From BJGV01 sp964196335 (lineage in GTDB: Bacteria > Pseudomonadota > Gammaproteobacteria > Burkholderiales > Nitrosomonadaceae), in the NCBI GenBank assembly GCA_965238155.1, contig OZ250175.1, forward strand, positions 1,240,001 to 1,304,000: a stretch of 64,000 nucleotides of DNA. Reading direction: 5' to 3'. The notes under the pieces were generated by a model. It searched no databases and was not told the origin of the DNA. It saw nothing but the letters and a program-made list of their open reading frames with translations. Within the stretch, counting starts at the first letter, position 1. Each line of letters opens with the position of its first letter. Below are positions 25,607 through 35,033 of the stretch, one piece after another. The position numbers and the translations under genes were made by a program.

Positions 25607-28600
25607 ATGAAAAATACAGGACCAAATTCAGATTCTAGGTTAGGAGTAGTAGGAGAAGGAGATCCACTTGTTCTGGGATTCGATATGATCTTTGCAGATT
25701 TATATCGTCGTACTGGTCTTTTAAAGCTGGATCAGGGTTTTCTTAATTTTTTAAATGATAGTGATCCTGATTTACATACTCGATTTGATTATGCCCGTTC
25801 TCATTGCGACAGTCTTAATGCGAAAGATGAGTCTAATTTATTAATTGAAATTGCCCCCTGGCTGGATGATTTTATTTCAAAGTTATTCTGCATAGAGACT
25901 GAAGTTCAGGCACTATCTGCCCGGCATCACGAGCTTGCTCCGCTGTATTCCTGCAAAAGACAGTTTGTACAGCGAAAAGCAAAGAATAAAGTGAGTGATG
26001 AAGACATATCAAAAATTGATGGCAATACATTGGAGAAACAGCTGGAGGTTGAATTTAAAGCTCCGTTTTCTGAGCTTGTTTTTGCAACAAAAGTAACAGA
26101 GTGGTTGAAGGATGAAAAAAAGAATGAAGAGCGCCTTAAGGTGGCATTATTTTATGCGGCATGGGCACTGAAAACTGCGGAAGGAATAAAACGTAGCCAA
26201 GACGGCGTGCTATTCAAAGCTCACCCTAAGCTGGATTATTTACACTTAGTACCAACGGTTACTGATACTACTGAAGGTTATGCTATTCATCGGCTGGATC
26301 ATTTGCGTCGGAGAGAAGGTTTTTCGCTGACTGATCCGGGTACTGATCTTGTTGGTGCTTTGGATGAAGCAAATTACTGTATTTGGTGTCATGAGCAAGG
26401 AAAGGACTCCTGCTCAAAAGGGCTGAAGGAAAAATCAAAGTCACCTGATGAACCTCAGGCTTTCAAAAAAAGCCAGTTTGGCGTGTTACTTGCTGGTTGT
26501 CCTTTAGAGGAGCGTATTTCTGAGTTTCATAAATTAAAGACTCAGGGAGTTGCTATTGGTAGTCTGGCTATGATTGTGTTAGACAATCCTATGTGTGCCG
26601 GAACTGGCCATCGGATTTGTAATGATTGTATGAAATCATGTATTTACCAAAAGCAAGAACCGGTAAATATTCCTGAAGCTGAAACACGATCTCTTAAAGA
26701 TATTCTTGAACTACCATGGGGCTTTGAAATTTATAGTCTACTTACACGTTGGAACCCGTTGGATCTGAGCCGACCTGTTCCGAAACCTCCGTCAGGTCAT
26801 AAAGTGCTGGTGGTTGGTATGGGACCGGCAGGATATACTTTAGCGCATCACCTGATGAATGATGGCCATGCCGTGATGGGTATAGACGGACTTAAAATAG
26901 AATCCCTGCCATCAGATATCTCAGGAATTAGTCAAGAGGGTGGTCATGTGTCTTTCAGGGCTATCAGAAATGCAAAAGAGCTTGATGAGGATCTGAATGA
27001 ACGTATGCCGGCAGGTTTTGGCGGTGTAGCGGAATATGGAATTACTGTACGTTGGAACAAAAATTTTCTGAAATTAATTCGGCTGTTACTGGAACGGAGA
27101 GAAGAATTCTCTCTTTTTGGCGGGGTTCGTTTTGGAGGAACTATTACAGCTGATGATGCGCTTAGTATGGGATTTGATCATGTGGCACTAGCTGCCGGAG
27201 CAGGACGTCCCACCGTACTTGATTTGCCAAATGGTCTGGCCCGGGGCGTTCGTGCTGCATCTGACTTCCTGATGGCGTTACAGCTATCTGGTGCGGCTCA
27301 AGATAATTCTGTAGCAAATATGCAGTTACGCTTACCCGTTGTAGTAATTGGAGGTGGATTAACAGCGATTGATACGGCAACTGAAGCTCTTGCCTATTAT
27401 CCGGTGCAGGTGGATAAATTTCTTCGTCGCTATGAAGTTCTTTCAGCCGTAAAGGGTGAAAAAGAAATTCGTAATTCGTGGGACGAGGAAGAACGTGAAA
27501 TTGCAGATGAATTTCTTAATCATGCGCGTGTTATTCGAGACGAGCGTAATTTAGCAACAGATGAAGGGCGTACACCAAAGATTCTGGAGTTACTTCAGTC
27601 TTGGGGAGGAGCTACTATTGCGTATAGAAAACGATTAATAGATAGTCCGTCTTATACCCTGAATCATGAAGAAGTGAAAAAGGCATTGGAGGAGGGTATA
27701 ACATTTGCTGAAGGTCTTACACCTGAAAGTATAGAACTTGATCAACGGGAACATGCCAGATCCGTAAAATTTACAATTAAAAAACTGGATGAAACAGGAT
27801 CGTGGGAAAAAACCGGAGAAACCGAATTGCCAGCGCGTGCTGTATTGGTTGCTGCAGGTACACAGCCCAATACGGTGCTTGCCAGAGAAGACCGGAAAAA
27901 TTTTAAACTACACGGACGTTATTTCGCTGCTTGCGATGAGAGTGGGAACCCTGTAGATCCGGCATACGGAAATCCTAAACCTGAAACTCCCATGGTGCTT
28001 CTAAGTCGTTGTGATGACGGACGTTTCATTAGTTTCTTTGGCGATCTTCACCCATCCTATTCTGGAAATGTGGTAAAGGCAATGTCCAGCGCAAAGCAGG
28101 GTTATCCTGTGGTAAGTCGCGTGCTTAGTCAACAGTCTCCGGTATCAACAGAAGAAAACTCACAATTTTTTTCTGTAATTAATGCACGGTTACGACCTAC
28201 AGTACATAAAATAGAAAGGCTTACCCCAACTATTATTGAAATTGTGGTGCATGCACCTATGGCTGCAGAACGTTTCCAGCCAGGTCAGTTTTATCGTTTT
28301 CAAAACTTTGAAACACTTGCTACTAATGCCGGTGATACAAAGCTTGCAATGGAGGGAATTGCCCTGACAGGAGCCTCAGTAGATGTTGAACGTGGATTAG
28401 TATCATTAATAGCATTAGAAATGGGTGGATCAGCTGATTTATGTGCCACGCTCAGTGCCGGTGACCCGGTAGTATTGATGGGGCCGACAGGAACACCAAC
28501 AGAAATTGTACCAGGTGAGACCATGGTGCTGGTTGGAGGTGGATTAGGAAATGCAGTTTTATTTTCTATAGGTGCGGCAGCGAGAGCAGCGGGATCAAAG

Positions 28601-29164
28601 GTCTTGTATTTTGCCGGATATAAAAAGTTAATTGATCGTTACAAGGTAGCAGAAATTGAATCAGCTGCAGATACAGTTGTATGGTGTTGTGATGAGTCGC
28701 CGGGATTTAAACCTTCACGGCCTGGCGATCTGAGCTATGTTGGAAACATAGTAGAAGCAATGACTGCTTATGGTAGTGGTGCTTTAGGGCCTCAGCCGAT
28801 TCCATTGGCTGAGGCTGACAGGATACTTGCTATTGGTTCAGATCAAATGATGGCAGCAGTAGGCGTTGCCCGACGAAATGAACTGCAGCCTTATTTAAAG
28901 GCAGATCATTTTGCAATCGGTTCCATAAACTCACCAATGCAGTGCATGATGAAAGAAATTTGTGCACAGTGCTTGCAGCCTCATAAAGATCCAGATACCG
29001 GTGCAATTACTTATGTGTTTTCATGTTTCAATCAGGATCAACCACTTGATCAGGTTGATTTTGGCGGACTTGCATCACGATTACGCCAGAACAGTACACA
29101 GGAGAAATTGACCACACAGTGGATTAGTCATTGTTTAAAGGAATCAGACCAGATCAGAGCCTAG
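25607..29164 (+). CDS. Giant iron-sulfur flavoprotein: GltD-like plus ferredoxin-reductase-like modules
   Basis: This is a predicted cytosolic NAD(P)H-linked electron-transfer protein of 1185 residues from ATG 25607. Residues 1-250 show no domain I recognise. Two cysteine groups follow: Cys258, Cys261, Cys269, Cys298 and Cys330, Cys338, Cys341, Cys345, as in GltD-type [4Fe-4S] binding. A FAD-binding Rossmann motif VVGMGPAG (402-409) and a second dinucleotide motif VVVIGGGLTAIDTATEAL form a GltD-like core. The last 350 residues resemble a flavodoxin-reductase/PyrK module (QPGQFYRFQNF, LVGGGLGNAVLF) ending in CMMKEICAQC and a further Cys, a [2Fe-2S] pattern. It lies between cysN and the transhydrogenase genes. 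Substrate unknown. The start lacks a clear ribosome binding site. Confidence 0.8.
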   Translation: MKNTGPNSDSRLGVVGEGDPLVLGFDMIFADLYRRTGLLKLDQGFLNFLNDSDPDLHTRFDYARSHCDSLNAKDESNLLIEIAPWLDDFISKLFCIETEVQALSARHHELAPLYSCKRQFVQRKAKNKVSDEDISKIDGNTLEKQLEVEFKAPFSELVFATKVTEWLKDEKKNEERLKVALFYAAWALKTAEGIKRSQDGVLFKAHPKLDYLHLVPTVTDTTEGYAIHRLDHLRRREGFSLTDPGTDLVGALDEANYCIWCHEQGKDSCSKGLKEKSKSPDEPQAFKKSQFGVLLAGCPLEERISEFHKLKTQGVAIGSLAMIVLDNPMCAGTGHRICNDCMKSCIYQKQEPVNIPEAETRSLKDILELPWGFEIYSLLTRWNPLDLSRPVPKPPSGHKVLVVGMGPAGYTLAHHLMNDGHAVMGIDGLKIESLPSDISGISQEGGHVSFRAIRNAKELDEDLNERMPAGFGGVAEYGITVRWNKNFLKLIRLLLERREEFSLFGGVRFGGTITADDALSMGFDHVALAAGAGRPTVLDLPNGLARGVRAASDFLMALQLSGAAQDNSVANMQLRLPVVVIGGGLTAIDTATEALAYYPVQVDKFLRRYEVLSAVKGEKEIRNSWDEEEREIADEFLNHARVIRDERNLATDEGRTPKILELLQSWGGATIAYRKRLIDSPSYTLNHEEVKKALEEGITFAEGLTPESIELDQREHARSVKFTIKKLDETGSWEKTGETELPARAVLVAAGTQPNTVLAREDRKNFKLHGRYFAACDESGNPVDPAYGNPKPETPMVLLSRCDDGRFISFFGDLHPSYSGNVVKAMSSAKQGYPVVSRVLSQQSPVSTEENSQFFSVINARLRPTVHKIERLTPTIIEIVVHAPMAAERFQPGQFYRFQNFETLATNAGDTKLAMEGIALTGASVDVERGLVSLIALEMGGSADLCATLSAGDPVVLMGPTGTPTEIVPGETMVLVGGGLGNAVLFSIGAAARAAGSKVLYFAGYKKLIDRYKVAEIESAADTVVWCCDESPGFKPSRPGDLSYVGNIVEAMTAYGSGALGPQPIPLAEADRILAIGSDQMMAAVGVARRNELQPYLKADHFAIGSINSPMQCMMKEICAQCLQPHKDPDTGAITYVFSCFNQDQPLDQVDFGGLASRLRQNSTQEKLTTQWISHCLKESDQIRA

Positions 29165-29320
29165 GAGTATTAAATTTAGTTTATCTTGTATTCTGTGCAA
29201 CACATCATACCCAGGATTATTTATAATCGAAGATTCTTAGAAAAATAAGAGTTATTTGTTAGTGGAGACTTTATATAGATATTTTGTAGAAATATAAGAT
29301 ATCTATAAGGGAGATTGTCA

Positions 29321-30451
29321 ATGTATATAGGAATACCCGCGGAGGTGTTAGATGGAGAAACCCGCGTTGCAGCTACACCAGAGACTGTTAAGAAGTTTTC
29401 TGCCAATGGATCTCATGTCGTTCTGGTACAGTCAGGAGCCGGTGTCGGAGCAAGTATTACTGATGAGAATTTCAGGGAAGCCGGTGCAATCATAGTAAAT
29501 GATGCCGCAGAACTTTTCAGGCAGTCTCAGATAGTACTTAAAGTACAGGCTCCGGATTCTTCTGAGCTAAAGATGATACGTAAGGATGCAGTTTTACTTG
29601 GTCTGTTATCTCCGCATCAGACTGAAGGCATTGCTTCTCTTGCAGGCCATGGATTAACCGCATTTTCTATGGAGAAGCTTCCGCGTATTTCTCGCGCTCA
29701 AAATATGGATGTACTTTCTTCACAGGCTAATATTGCCGGATATAAGGCGGTGCTGATAGCAGCAAATGTTTATCAGAGGTTCCTTCCTATGTTGATGACA
29801 GCTGCAGGTACTGTTAAGGCTGCACGTATGCTGATATTAGGAGCAGGGGTTGCAGGTTTACAGGCTATTGCCACAGCCAAACGTCTGGGAGCAGTAATTG
29901 AAGCATTTGACGTGCGTCCGGCTGCAAAGGAACAAGTAGAAAGTCTGGGAGCAAAGTTTGTTGAAGTACCCCTAAGCGATGAGGAAAAAGCACAAGCAGA
30001 AACTGCAGGTGGTTATGCACGGAAGATGTCTGATGAATATAAACATCGCCAGGGAGAGTTGGTACATCAACGTGCCATAGTGGCAGATATTATCATAACT
30101 ACTGCATTAATCCCGGGGCGTCCGGCACCGGTTTTAATCAATGAAGAAACTGTAAAAGCTATGAAGCCCGGGTCAGTGATTGTGGATATGGCGGTAGAGG
30201 CTGGTGGGAACTGTCCGCTATCGGAGCTAAATAAAACTGTAGTTAAACATGGTGTATCTCTCGTGGGCATAGCTAACCTGCCCGGACTGGTGGCAGCTGA
30301 TTCCAGTTCACTTTATGCCCGTAATCTAATGAATTTTCTTAACTTAATGTTAGATGCTGAGAGTGGTGAATTTAAGCTTGATCGTGAAGATGAGATTGTT
30401 GCAGGAACCCTCGTTTGTATAGATGGGGAAGTAGTTTCTAATGTAAAGTAA
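29321..30451 (+). CDS. pntAA: Proton-translocating NAD(P) transhydrogenase subunit alpha 1
   Basis: This is the soluble NAD(H)-binding domain I of the transhydrogenase that uses the proton gradient to make NADPH from NADH. The 376 residues include GIPAEVLDGETRVAATPETV at the start and the Rossmann motif LGAGVAGLQAIATAKRLGA. I chose ATG 29321 because AAGGGAG lies 7 bases upstream, in preference to a TTG two codons earlier. The split alpha subunit (pntAA/pntAB) resembles the Rhodospirillum arrangement rather than that of E. coli. Confidence 0.95.
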   Translation: MYIGIPAEVLDGETRVAATPETVKKFSANGSHVVLVQSGAGVGASITDENFREAGAIIVNDAAELFRQSQIVLKVQAPDSSELKMIRKDAVLLGLLSPHQTEGIASLAGHGLTAFSMEKLPRISRAQNMDVLSSQANIAGYKAVLIAANVYQRFLPMLMTAAGTVKAARMLILGAGVAGLQAIATAKRLGAVIEAFDVRPAAKEQVESLGAKFVEVPLSDEEKAQAETAGGYARKMSDEYKHRQGELVHQRAIVADIIITTALIPGRPAPVLINEETVKAMKPGSVIVDMAVEAGGNCPLSELNKTVVKHGVSLVGIANLPGLVAADSSSLYARNLMNFLNLMLDAESGEFKLDREDEIVAGTLVCIDGEVVSNVK

Positions 30452-30496
30452 GCAATTTTTTAAGTTAAATTTTTCAGGTATTCAGGAGGAGCTATC

Positions 30497-30805
30497 ATGA
30501 TTGGAGAAATTGATCCAACCATTATCAACATTACGGTATTTGTATTAGCGATATTTGTTGGTTACCACGTTGTGTGGAATGTGACTCCTGCCTTGCACAC
30601 ACCGTTGATGTCGGTGACTAATGCCATTTCAGGCATTATTTTAGTTGGTGCCATGCTGGCTGCTGGACCGGCAGAAACAGACTGGGGTGTTTGGTTAGGT
30701 GCAGTTGCTGTGACGTTAGCCTCAATCAACGTATTTGGTGGATTTCTCGTTACTCAACGTATGCTGGAAATGTTCAGAAAAAAAGATAAAAAAGGAAATG
30801 CGTAA
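30497..30805 (+). CDS. pntAB: Proton-translocating NAD(P) transhydrogenase subunit alpha 2
   Basis: This is the small membrane part of the alpha chain, 102 residues with about three hydrophobic segments. The segments NITVFVLAIFVGYHVVWNVT and HTPLMSVTNAISGIILVGA are family hallmarks. CAGGAGGAG gives a strong ribosome binding site. Its TAA stop codon is followed directly by the ATG of pntB, which suggests translational coupling. Confidence 0.95.
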   Translation: MIGEIDPTIINITVFVLAIFVGYHVVWNVTPALHTPLMSVTNAISGIILVGAMLAAGPAETDWGVWLGAVAVTLASINVFGGFLVTQRMLEMFRKKDKKGNA

Positions 30806-32185
30806 ATGTCACCAAACTTAGTTGCTTTAGCTTATCTTGTTGCGTCAGTTTTTTTTATTCTGGCGTTGAAAGGTTTAAGTTCGCCAGTTACTGCCCGCCG
30901 GGGTAATTTATTTGGAATGGTAGGGATGGCCATTGCTGTTGTTACCACGCTTACAATTACTAAAAACTGGGCGTTGGTAATTGGTTGTATTGTTATAGGT
31001 GGTGCCATTGGTGCAGTTGTCGCAAAACGTGTACAAATGACGGCTATGCCGGAACTTGTTGCATTTATGCATTCGCTGGTAGGGTTAGCGGCAGTATTTA
31101 TTGCTATTGCAGCAGTTAACAACCCGGTTTCATTTGGCTTACCTGCAATGCTGCCAATGGGTAGTAAATTAGAGTTGTTTCTTGGTACATTCATCGGTGC
31201 TATGACCTGGTCAGGATCAGTGATTGCGTTTTTAAAATTATCAGGTCGTATGAGCGGCGCACCTATCACCTTTAATGGACAGCACATGGTGAACCCGATC
31301 ATCGCCCTGGTAATGGTCGGGTTTGGTTTATGGTTCTTTTTCAGTGACATTACTAATTGGACAGCTTTTGTTTCTATGGCTGTGATTGCTTTTATTCTGG
31401 GATTCCTGATTATAATTCCTATTGGCGGGGCAGACATGCCGGTAGTAATCTCAATGCTCAACTCATATTCAGGTTGGGCAGCAGCAGGTATTGGTTTTTC
31501 GCTTGGTAATCCAATGCTAATTATCGCAGGTTCTCTGGTGGGCAGCTCCGGTGCAATATTGTCTTATATTATGTGCAAAGCCATGAACCGGCCATTTCTT
31601 TCAGTCATACTTGGTGGATTTGGTAGTGACGGCGGATCAATAGAAGAGGGTGACGGAGAGCAAAAAACTCATCGCAGCGGTAGTGCAGATGATGCAGCAT
31701 TTTTGTTAGGTAACGCAGATAGTGTAATCATTGTTCCCGGTTATGGTCTGGCTGTGGCACGAGCGCAACACTCAGTTAAGGAGCTGGCAGAGAAATTACT
31801 AGAAAAAGGTGTCAATGTGCGATTTGCAATTCATCCTGTTGCAGGGCGTATGCCAGGCCACATGAATGTACTATTAGCTGAGGCAGAAATACCATATGAG
31901 CAAGTATTAGAGATGGACGAGATTAATAGTGATTTTTCTAATACTGATGTTGTATTGGTTTTAGGTGCAAATGATGTTGTGAACCCTGCAGCATATGTTG
32001 CAGGGAGTACTATCTATGGTATGCCAATTCTGGATACTCACAAAGCACGAACGGTTATGGTAGTAAAACGGAGTATGGCTGTCGGTTATGCCGGCCTAGA
32101 CAATGAGCTGTTTTACATGGACAAAACTATGATGGTATTTGGTGATGCTAAAAAAGTAGTCGAGAGTATGGTTAAAGCTTTGTAA
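30806..32185 (+). CDS. pntB: Proton-translocating NAD(P) transhydrogenase subunit beta
   Basis: This subunit carries several membrane helices forming part of the proton channel and the soluble NADP(H)-binding domain III at the C-terminus. The 459 residues show many hydrophobic helices up to about residue 265. They are followed by the NADP-binding part with VPGYGLAVARAQH, IHPVAGRMPGHMNVLLAEA and VLGANDVVNPAA. The length is normal. It completes a three-gene pntAA-pntAB-pntB operon placed after the large flavoprotein, which may depend on its NADPH. Confidence 0.96.
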   Translation: MSPNLVALAYLVASVFFILALKGLSSPVTARRGNLFGMVGMAIAVVTTLTITKNWALVIGCIVIGGAIGAVVAKRVQMTAMPELVAFMHSLVGLAAVFIAIAAVNNPVSFGLPAMLPMGSKLELFLGTFIGAMTWSGSVIAFLKLSGRMSGAPITFNGQHMVNPIIALVMVGFGLWFFFSDITNWTAFVSMAVIAFILGFLIIIPIGGADMPVVISMLNSYSGWAAAGIGFSLGNPMLIIAGSLVGSSGAILSYIMCKAMNRPFLSVILGGFGSDGGSIEEGDGEQKTHRSGSADDAAFLLGNADSVIIVPGYGLAVARAQHSVKELAEKLLEKGVNVRFAIHPVAGRMPGHMNVLLAEAEIPYEQVLEMDEINSDFSNTDVVLVLGANDVVNPAAYVAGSTIYGMPILDTHKARTVMVVKRSMAVGYAGLDNELFYMDKTMMVFGDAKKVVESMVKAL

Positions 32186-32244
32186 CAATATCTACTAATC
32201 TTTTATTGAATATCGACTAACTTAGCGCATTCTGAATATGATAG

Positions 32245-32436
32245 CTATAAGTGTTCATCATCTTTCTTAAGTACAGTATTGCTAAATTGTTCACCATAAT
32301 AGTTTTCTGCCCACTTACGTTGACTGTAAGGTTGGCCTAATCCTCCATCGTATTCTTTTTCCTTTTCGTCAGGTTTTTTGCGCTCACTAATTTGATCGCC
32401 TACCTCTGCAATAATTGATATGAATGTTTTAAGCAT
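32245..32436 (-). CDS. Small polar protein of unknown function, 63 residues
   Basis: I do not recognise this protein. It begins with a short hydrophobic stretch (LKTFISIIAEVG) and continues with a Lys/Glu-rich segment and an aromatic patch (GLGQPYSQRKWAENYYGEQF). AGAGGA about 10 bases before the ATG is a credible ribosome binding site. It lies between pntB and the porin gene. Its reality is supported only by the start signal and composition. Confidence 0.5.
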   Translation of the reverse strand: MLKTFISIIAEVGDQISERKKPDEKEKEYDGGLGQPYSQRKWAENYYGEQFSNTVLKKDDEHL

Positions 32437-32593
32437 GATTAATATTTCCTCTTAGAAATTATTAATAGTTATTGATACATTATTTTAATATGGTTACTGT
32501 TACGTCTATACTAAACAGACAGGCAGACAGATTCAGTTAATTAAGTCACAAAGTATTAATTAAGGAGGATAGCTACCGGGTCATATAGAAGAA

Positions 32594-32628
32594 CTTACCA
32601 GTTCCCTGCTGAACAGAGGACTGGTAAG
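32594..32628 (-). terminator. Probable terminator of the porin gene
   Basis: A 15-base stem with one mismatch and one G-T pair (arms at 32594-32608 and 32614-32628) has a 5-base loop and a T-rich stretch on the minus strand. It starts 27 bases beyond the porin stop codon. Confidence 0.6.
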
Positions 32629-32654
32629 AGTTTGGTTATATACTTGAGTGAGGC

Positions 32655-34493
32655 TTAGAAACGGAAGTTATATTGCACGTAGAATAAATCCGGATTTACG
32701 CCTGGTCTGGTAGCTTTCATAAAAGTTCCGGCCCACATTTTAGAATATCCGACTAAGACATCCTGATGTCGGTCAACGTGTATATTAAAACGAACATCAA
32801 TCTCGTCCCCGACATGACTTCCTGATGCACCCGTTGCATCGCGAAGGGTTGCTGCTCCGCCTGCGTTATATAAAAAGTCTGTTTTGCTGGCTAAATAGTA
32901 TCTGTGATATTGCGAAATAAATGTAAGCCAGCGTTGCGGATGTAAACTAAACTGGGCATTAAGGTCGTGTATATTCTGACGCCCTACCCGGTCTAACCAG
33001 CCCATGTAATAGTTCCCAAATGGAAAGAGATGGTTAAATGTATTTCGGGTTCCACCAACATTCAGGTTGTCATCACCAGAAGCATAGTCATAACGGAGCC
33101 AGAACTGAGGGTTGTATGGTAGTGGGATACGGTATCCACCACCGACAGCAAGCGCACCGGCAGAAATATCCTGATTGGAATTCTTACCAAACTGGTACAT
33201 ACCTTCTAACTCAAACAGAAACCGTTTATATGTTCCAATATAACGGCTACCAATGGTATGTATTACGGAGTCACCCATCACACCACCCTGACCCATAAAT
33301 ATTCCCCTGTTATCCAATAGACTCAGGAAATATAGATCAAAGGCATCTCCTTTCTTAGGCTTATAGGTTCCCCATAAACCAACAAAGTCACGTTTTTTCT
33401 GCCACTGATCAAATGCGGTTGGTGATGTCATCATAGGGCGGACCCAGAAGGTGTCTAAATTAAACTTTGGTGTATGCCAGAACGCTTTGACACCCTGGAA
33501 TGTGCGCCTTGTATTTACCCAATCCAGTGATGAAATAAGTCTTTGGGAGCCAAAGGTCAGTTCTTGTCTACCAATACGTACGTAGGCCTTGCCGCCCTGC
33601 GCTTCAGCTAATTTTACATCCATAAAGATGCTTAGCATATCCGTGTGATTTCGGTCTATGCCAAGTGGCGGTAGCTCCTGACCCCATTGGCGTGCATCCA
33701 GAAATTCGGCAAAAAACCTGACTTTATCCTGGTACCATATATCAGTGTGAACTCTCAGACGTGTTAAATGAAAAGAATTATTTGTACCTGCTGCATTTAA
33801 CCTGCTATCTGTTTCATGCATATAGCGATACCAGAACTGGCCACCAAAAGATAACAGGACGTCATTACCAATTTGAATACGCTTCAGAGGATCAAAGAAA
33901 TCTTTTTCATGATCAGGATTGTCCAGGTAGCTGAAATTTATATCCGATGCAGGGGTAGTTTGCAGGGCAAACGGCGCGTAGGGCTGAACAGGTTTAGTTG
34001 TGCGGTTTTTTCCGGTTGCAAAGTCCCAGAAAGAATACTGTCCCGGATATTCCTCTGCTTTCGGACCTGGTGGAATTACAAAGCCTCCTGGCCGGGGTCC
34101 TTTGGTTACTACTGGAACAGTTTTCATAAGTTCAGCAATATCTGTTTCAGGTGTAGATTTGATATCCTCAGATGTAACTACAGATACTGCAGAGCCTACG
34201 TCATCTAATAATGTATTTGTCCTCCCTGCCAGCTTAATTGGCGGCAAATCAGTTGTTGACTGGCCTGCAGATAAAGTTTTTGTCTCTAAAGTTACAATTT
34301 CGGGTATCAGAGAATCTGTATCCTGTATCAGTGAATCAGCTGTTGTGCCGGCTAAAGCCGGAAATGATAGACTGAGGAAAACAGTGCCAAAAAGATATTT
34401 TAACAGTCGTCCGGATACATCTGATGTTTCACACATACTCGCATGAAAACTGGTAGGTACAACCGGATATGTTAAATAATTACGCTGATTCAT
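32655..34493 (-). CDS. Alginate-export-type outer membrane porin with plug-like N-terminal segment
   Basis: This is a predicted outer-membrane beta barrel of the alginate_export (AlgE-like) family, ending in the aromatic FYVQYNFRF expected of barrels. I chose ATG 34493 (612 residues) because AGGAA precedes it. The frame is open to 34754, but the added residues do not look like protein. A signal peptide ends near FPALAG. Just after it comes DDVGSAVSVVTSEDIKSTPE, which looks like part of a TonB-receptor plug domain. Barrel motifs include FHLTRLRVHTDIWYQDKV and YVRIGRQELTFGSQRLIS. The substrate is unknown. An FNR-type box lies upstream. Confidence 0.82.
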   Translation of the reverse strand: MNQRNYLTYPVVPTSFHASMCETSDVSGRLLKYLFGTVFLSLSFPALAGTTADSLIQDTDSLIPEIVTLETKTLSAGQSTTDLPPIKLAGRTNTLLDDVGSAVSVVTSEDIKSTPETDIAELMKTVPVVTKGPRPGGFVIPPGPKAEEYPGQYSFWDFATGKNRTTKPVQPYAPFALQTTPASDINFSYLDNPDHEKDFFDPLKRIQIGNDVLLSFGGQFWYRYMHETDSRLNAAGTNNSFHLTRLRVHTDIWYQDKVRFFAEFLDARQWGQELPPLGIDRNHTDMLSIFMDVKLAEAQGGKAYVRIGRQELTFGSQRLISSLDWVNTRRTFQGVKAFWHTPKFNLDTFWVRPMMTSPTAFDQWQKKRDFVGLWGTYKPKKGDAFDLYFLSLLDNRGIFMGQGGVMGDSVIHTIGSRYIGTYKRFLFELEGMYQFGKNSNQDISAGALAVGGGYRIPLPYNPQFWLRYDYASGDDNLNVGGTRNTFNHLFPFGNYYMGWLDRVGRQNIHDLNAQFSLHPQRWLTFISQYHRYYLASKTDFLYNAGGAATLRDATGASGSHVGDEIDVRFNIHVDRHQDVLVGYSKMWAGTFMKATRPGVNPDLFYVQYNFRF

Positions 34494-34564
34494 AGGTATA
34501 GTTCCTGTGTGTCGATAGATTGGTGGATTGCAGAGATCGGTTTGTATGGCAGTAGTCATGCCGC

Positions 34565-34579
34565 AAAAAAAAGGGGGGG
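34565..34579. repeat. A8G7 homopolymer upstream of the porin
   Basis: Eight A (34565-34572) are followed directly by seven G (34573-34579), 72 bases upstream of the chosen porin start. It is the longest G run noticed in this AT-rich window. Such runs are prone to slippage. Confidence 0.85.
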
Positions 34580-34878
34580 TTCCTCTACATGCATTATTTT
34601 TCACGTTGATTGTAATAGAAATACTTCGAAACGTTACTGCTGTGTATAAATTATAACTATACATTATATTTTGCCATAGGTGAGTGTGCGCATCAACATT
34701 AATTTTCCTGAATGGCTTACTACAAGCCATTATTAAGGAAGTGGTTATATGCAAAATCTTTTGTCCTTAAGAGAAAGTATTGAAGTTGGAATTCGTGTGT
34801 GGCTGTTTTAAGAATTATCAATTCATAAGTATTAATATTTTTCTGATTTATAGGATACTCAGAATTATTTTTCTAAAC

Positions 34879-34892
34879 TTGATTTAGATCAA
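34879..34892. promoter_or_regulatory. FNR/CRP-family binding site
   Basis: TTGAT-TTAG-ATCAA is a perfect match to the FNR/ANR/DNR consensus TTGAT-N4-ATCAA. It lies in the untranslated region upstream of the porin gene and downstream of the 152-residue gene, both read leftward. It most likely controls the porin in response to oxygen or nitric oxide. The inferred leader would be about 350 bases, which is long. Confidence 0.65.
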
Positions 34893-35033
34893 ATTTCAAT
34901 TAATTACTACTATATTTAAGAAGTAACATTAAATACAGGCGCACCTGAGTAACGGATCGTGTCGGGCTTAATGGTAAGGCGTTTTTATTCGTTCGGTTAA
35001 TCTTTTCATTTGTAGCTATCCCGGATTTACATC

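Larger units (their letters stand above)
34494..35033. other. Porin upstream region
   Basis: This stretch of 540 bases between the porin start and the end of the secreted-protein gene contains no supported gene. It holds the A8G7 run and a perfect FNR-type box. The first part (34494-34754) is open in the porin frame but lacks a good start signal. Confidence 0.6.

Noticed and set aside
30832..31461. A 209-codon minus-strand frame inside pntB
   Set aside because: It is an antisense shadow of a strongly supported membrane protein gene, with an unlikely composition and no ribosome binding site.
34494..34754. N-terminal extension of the porin to 34754
   Set aside because: The frame is open, but the extra residues look random, the start would be TTG or a poorly signalled ATG, and they precede the natural signal peptide.
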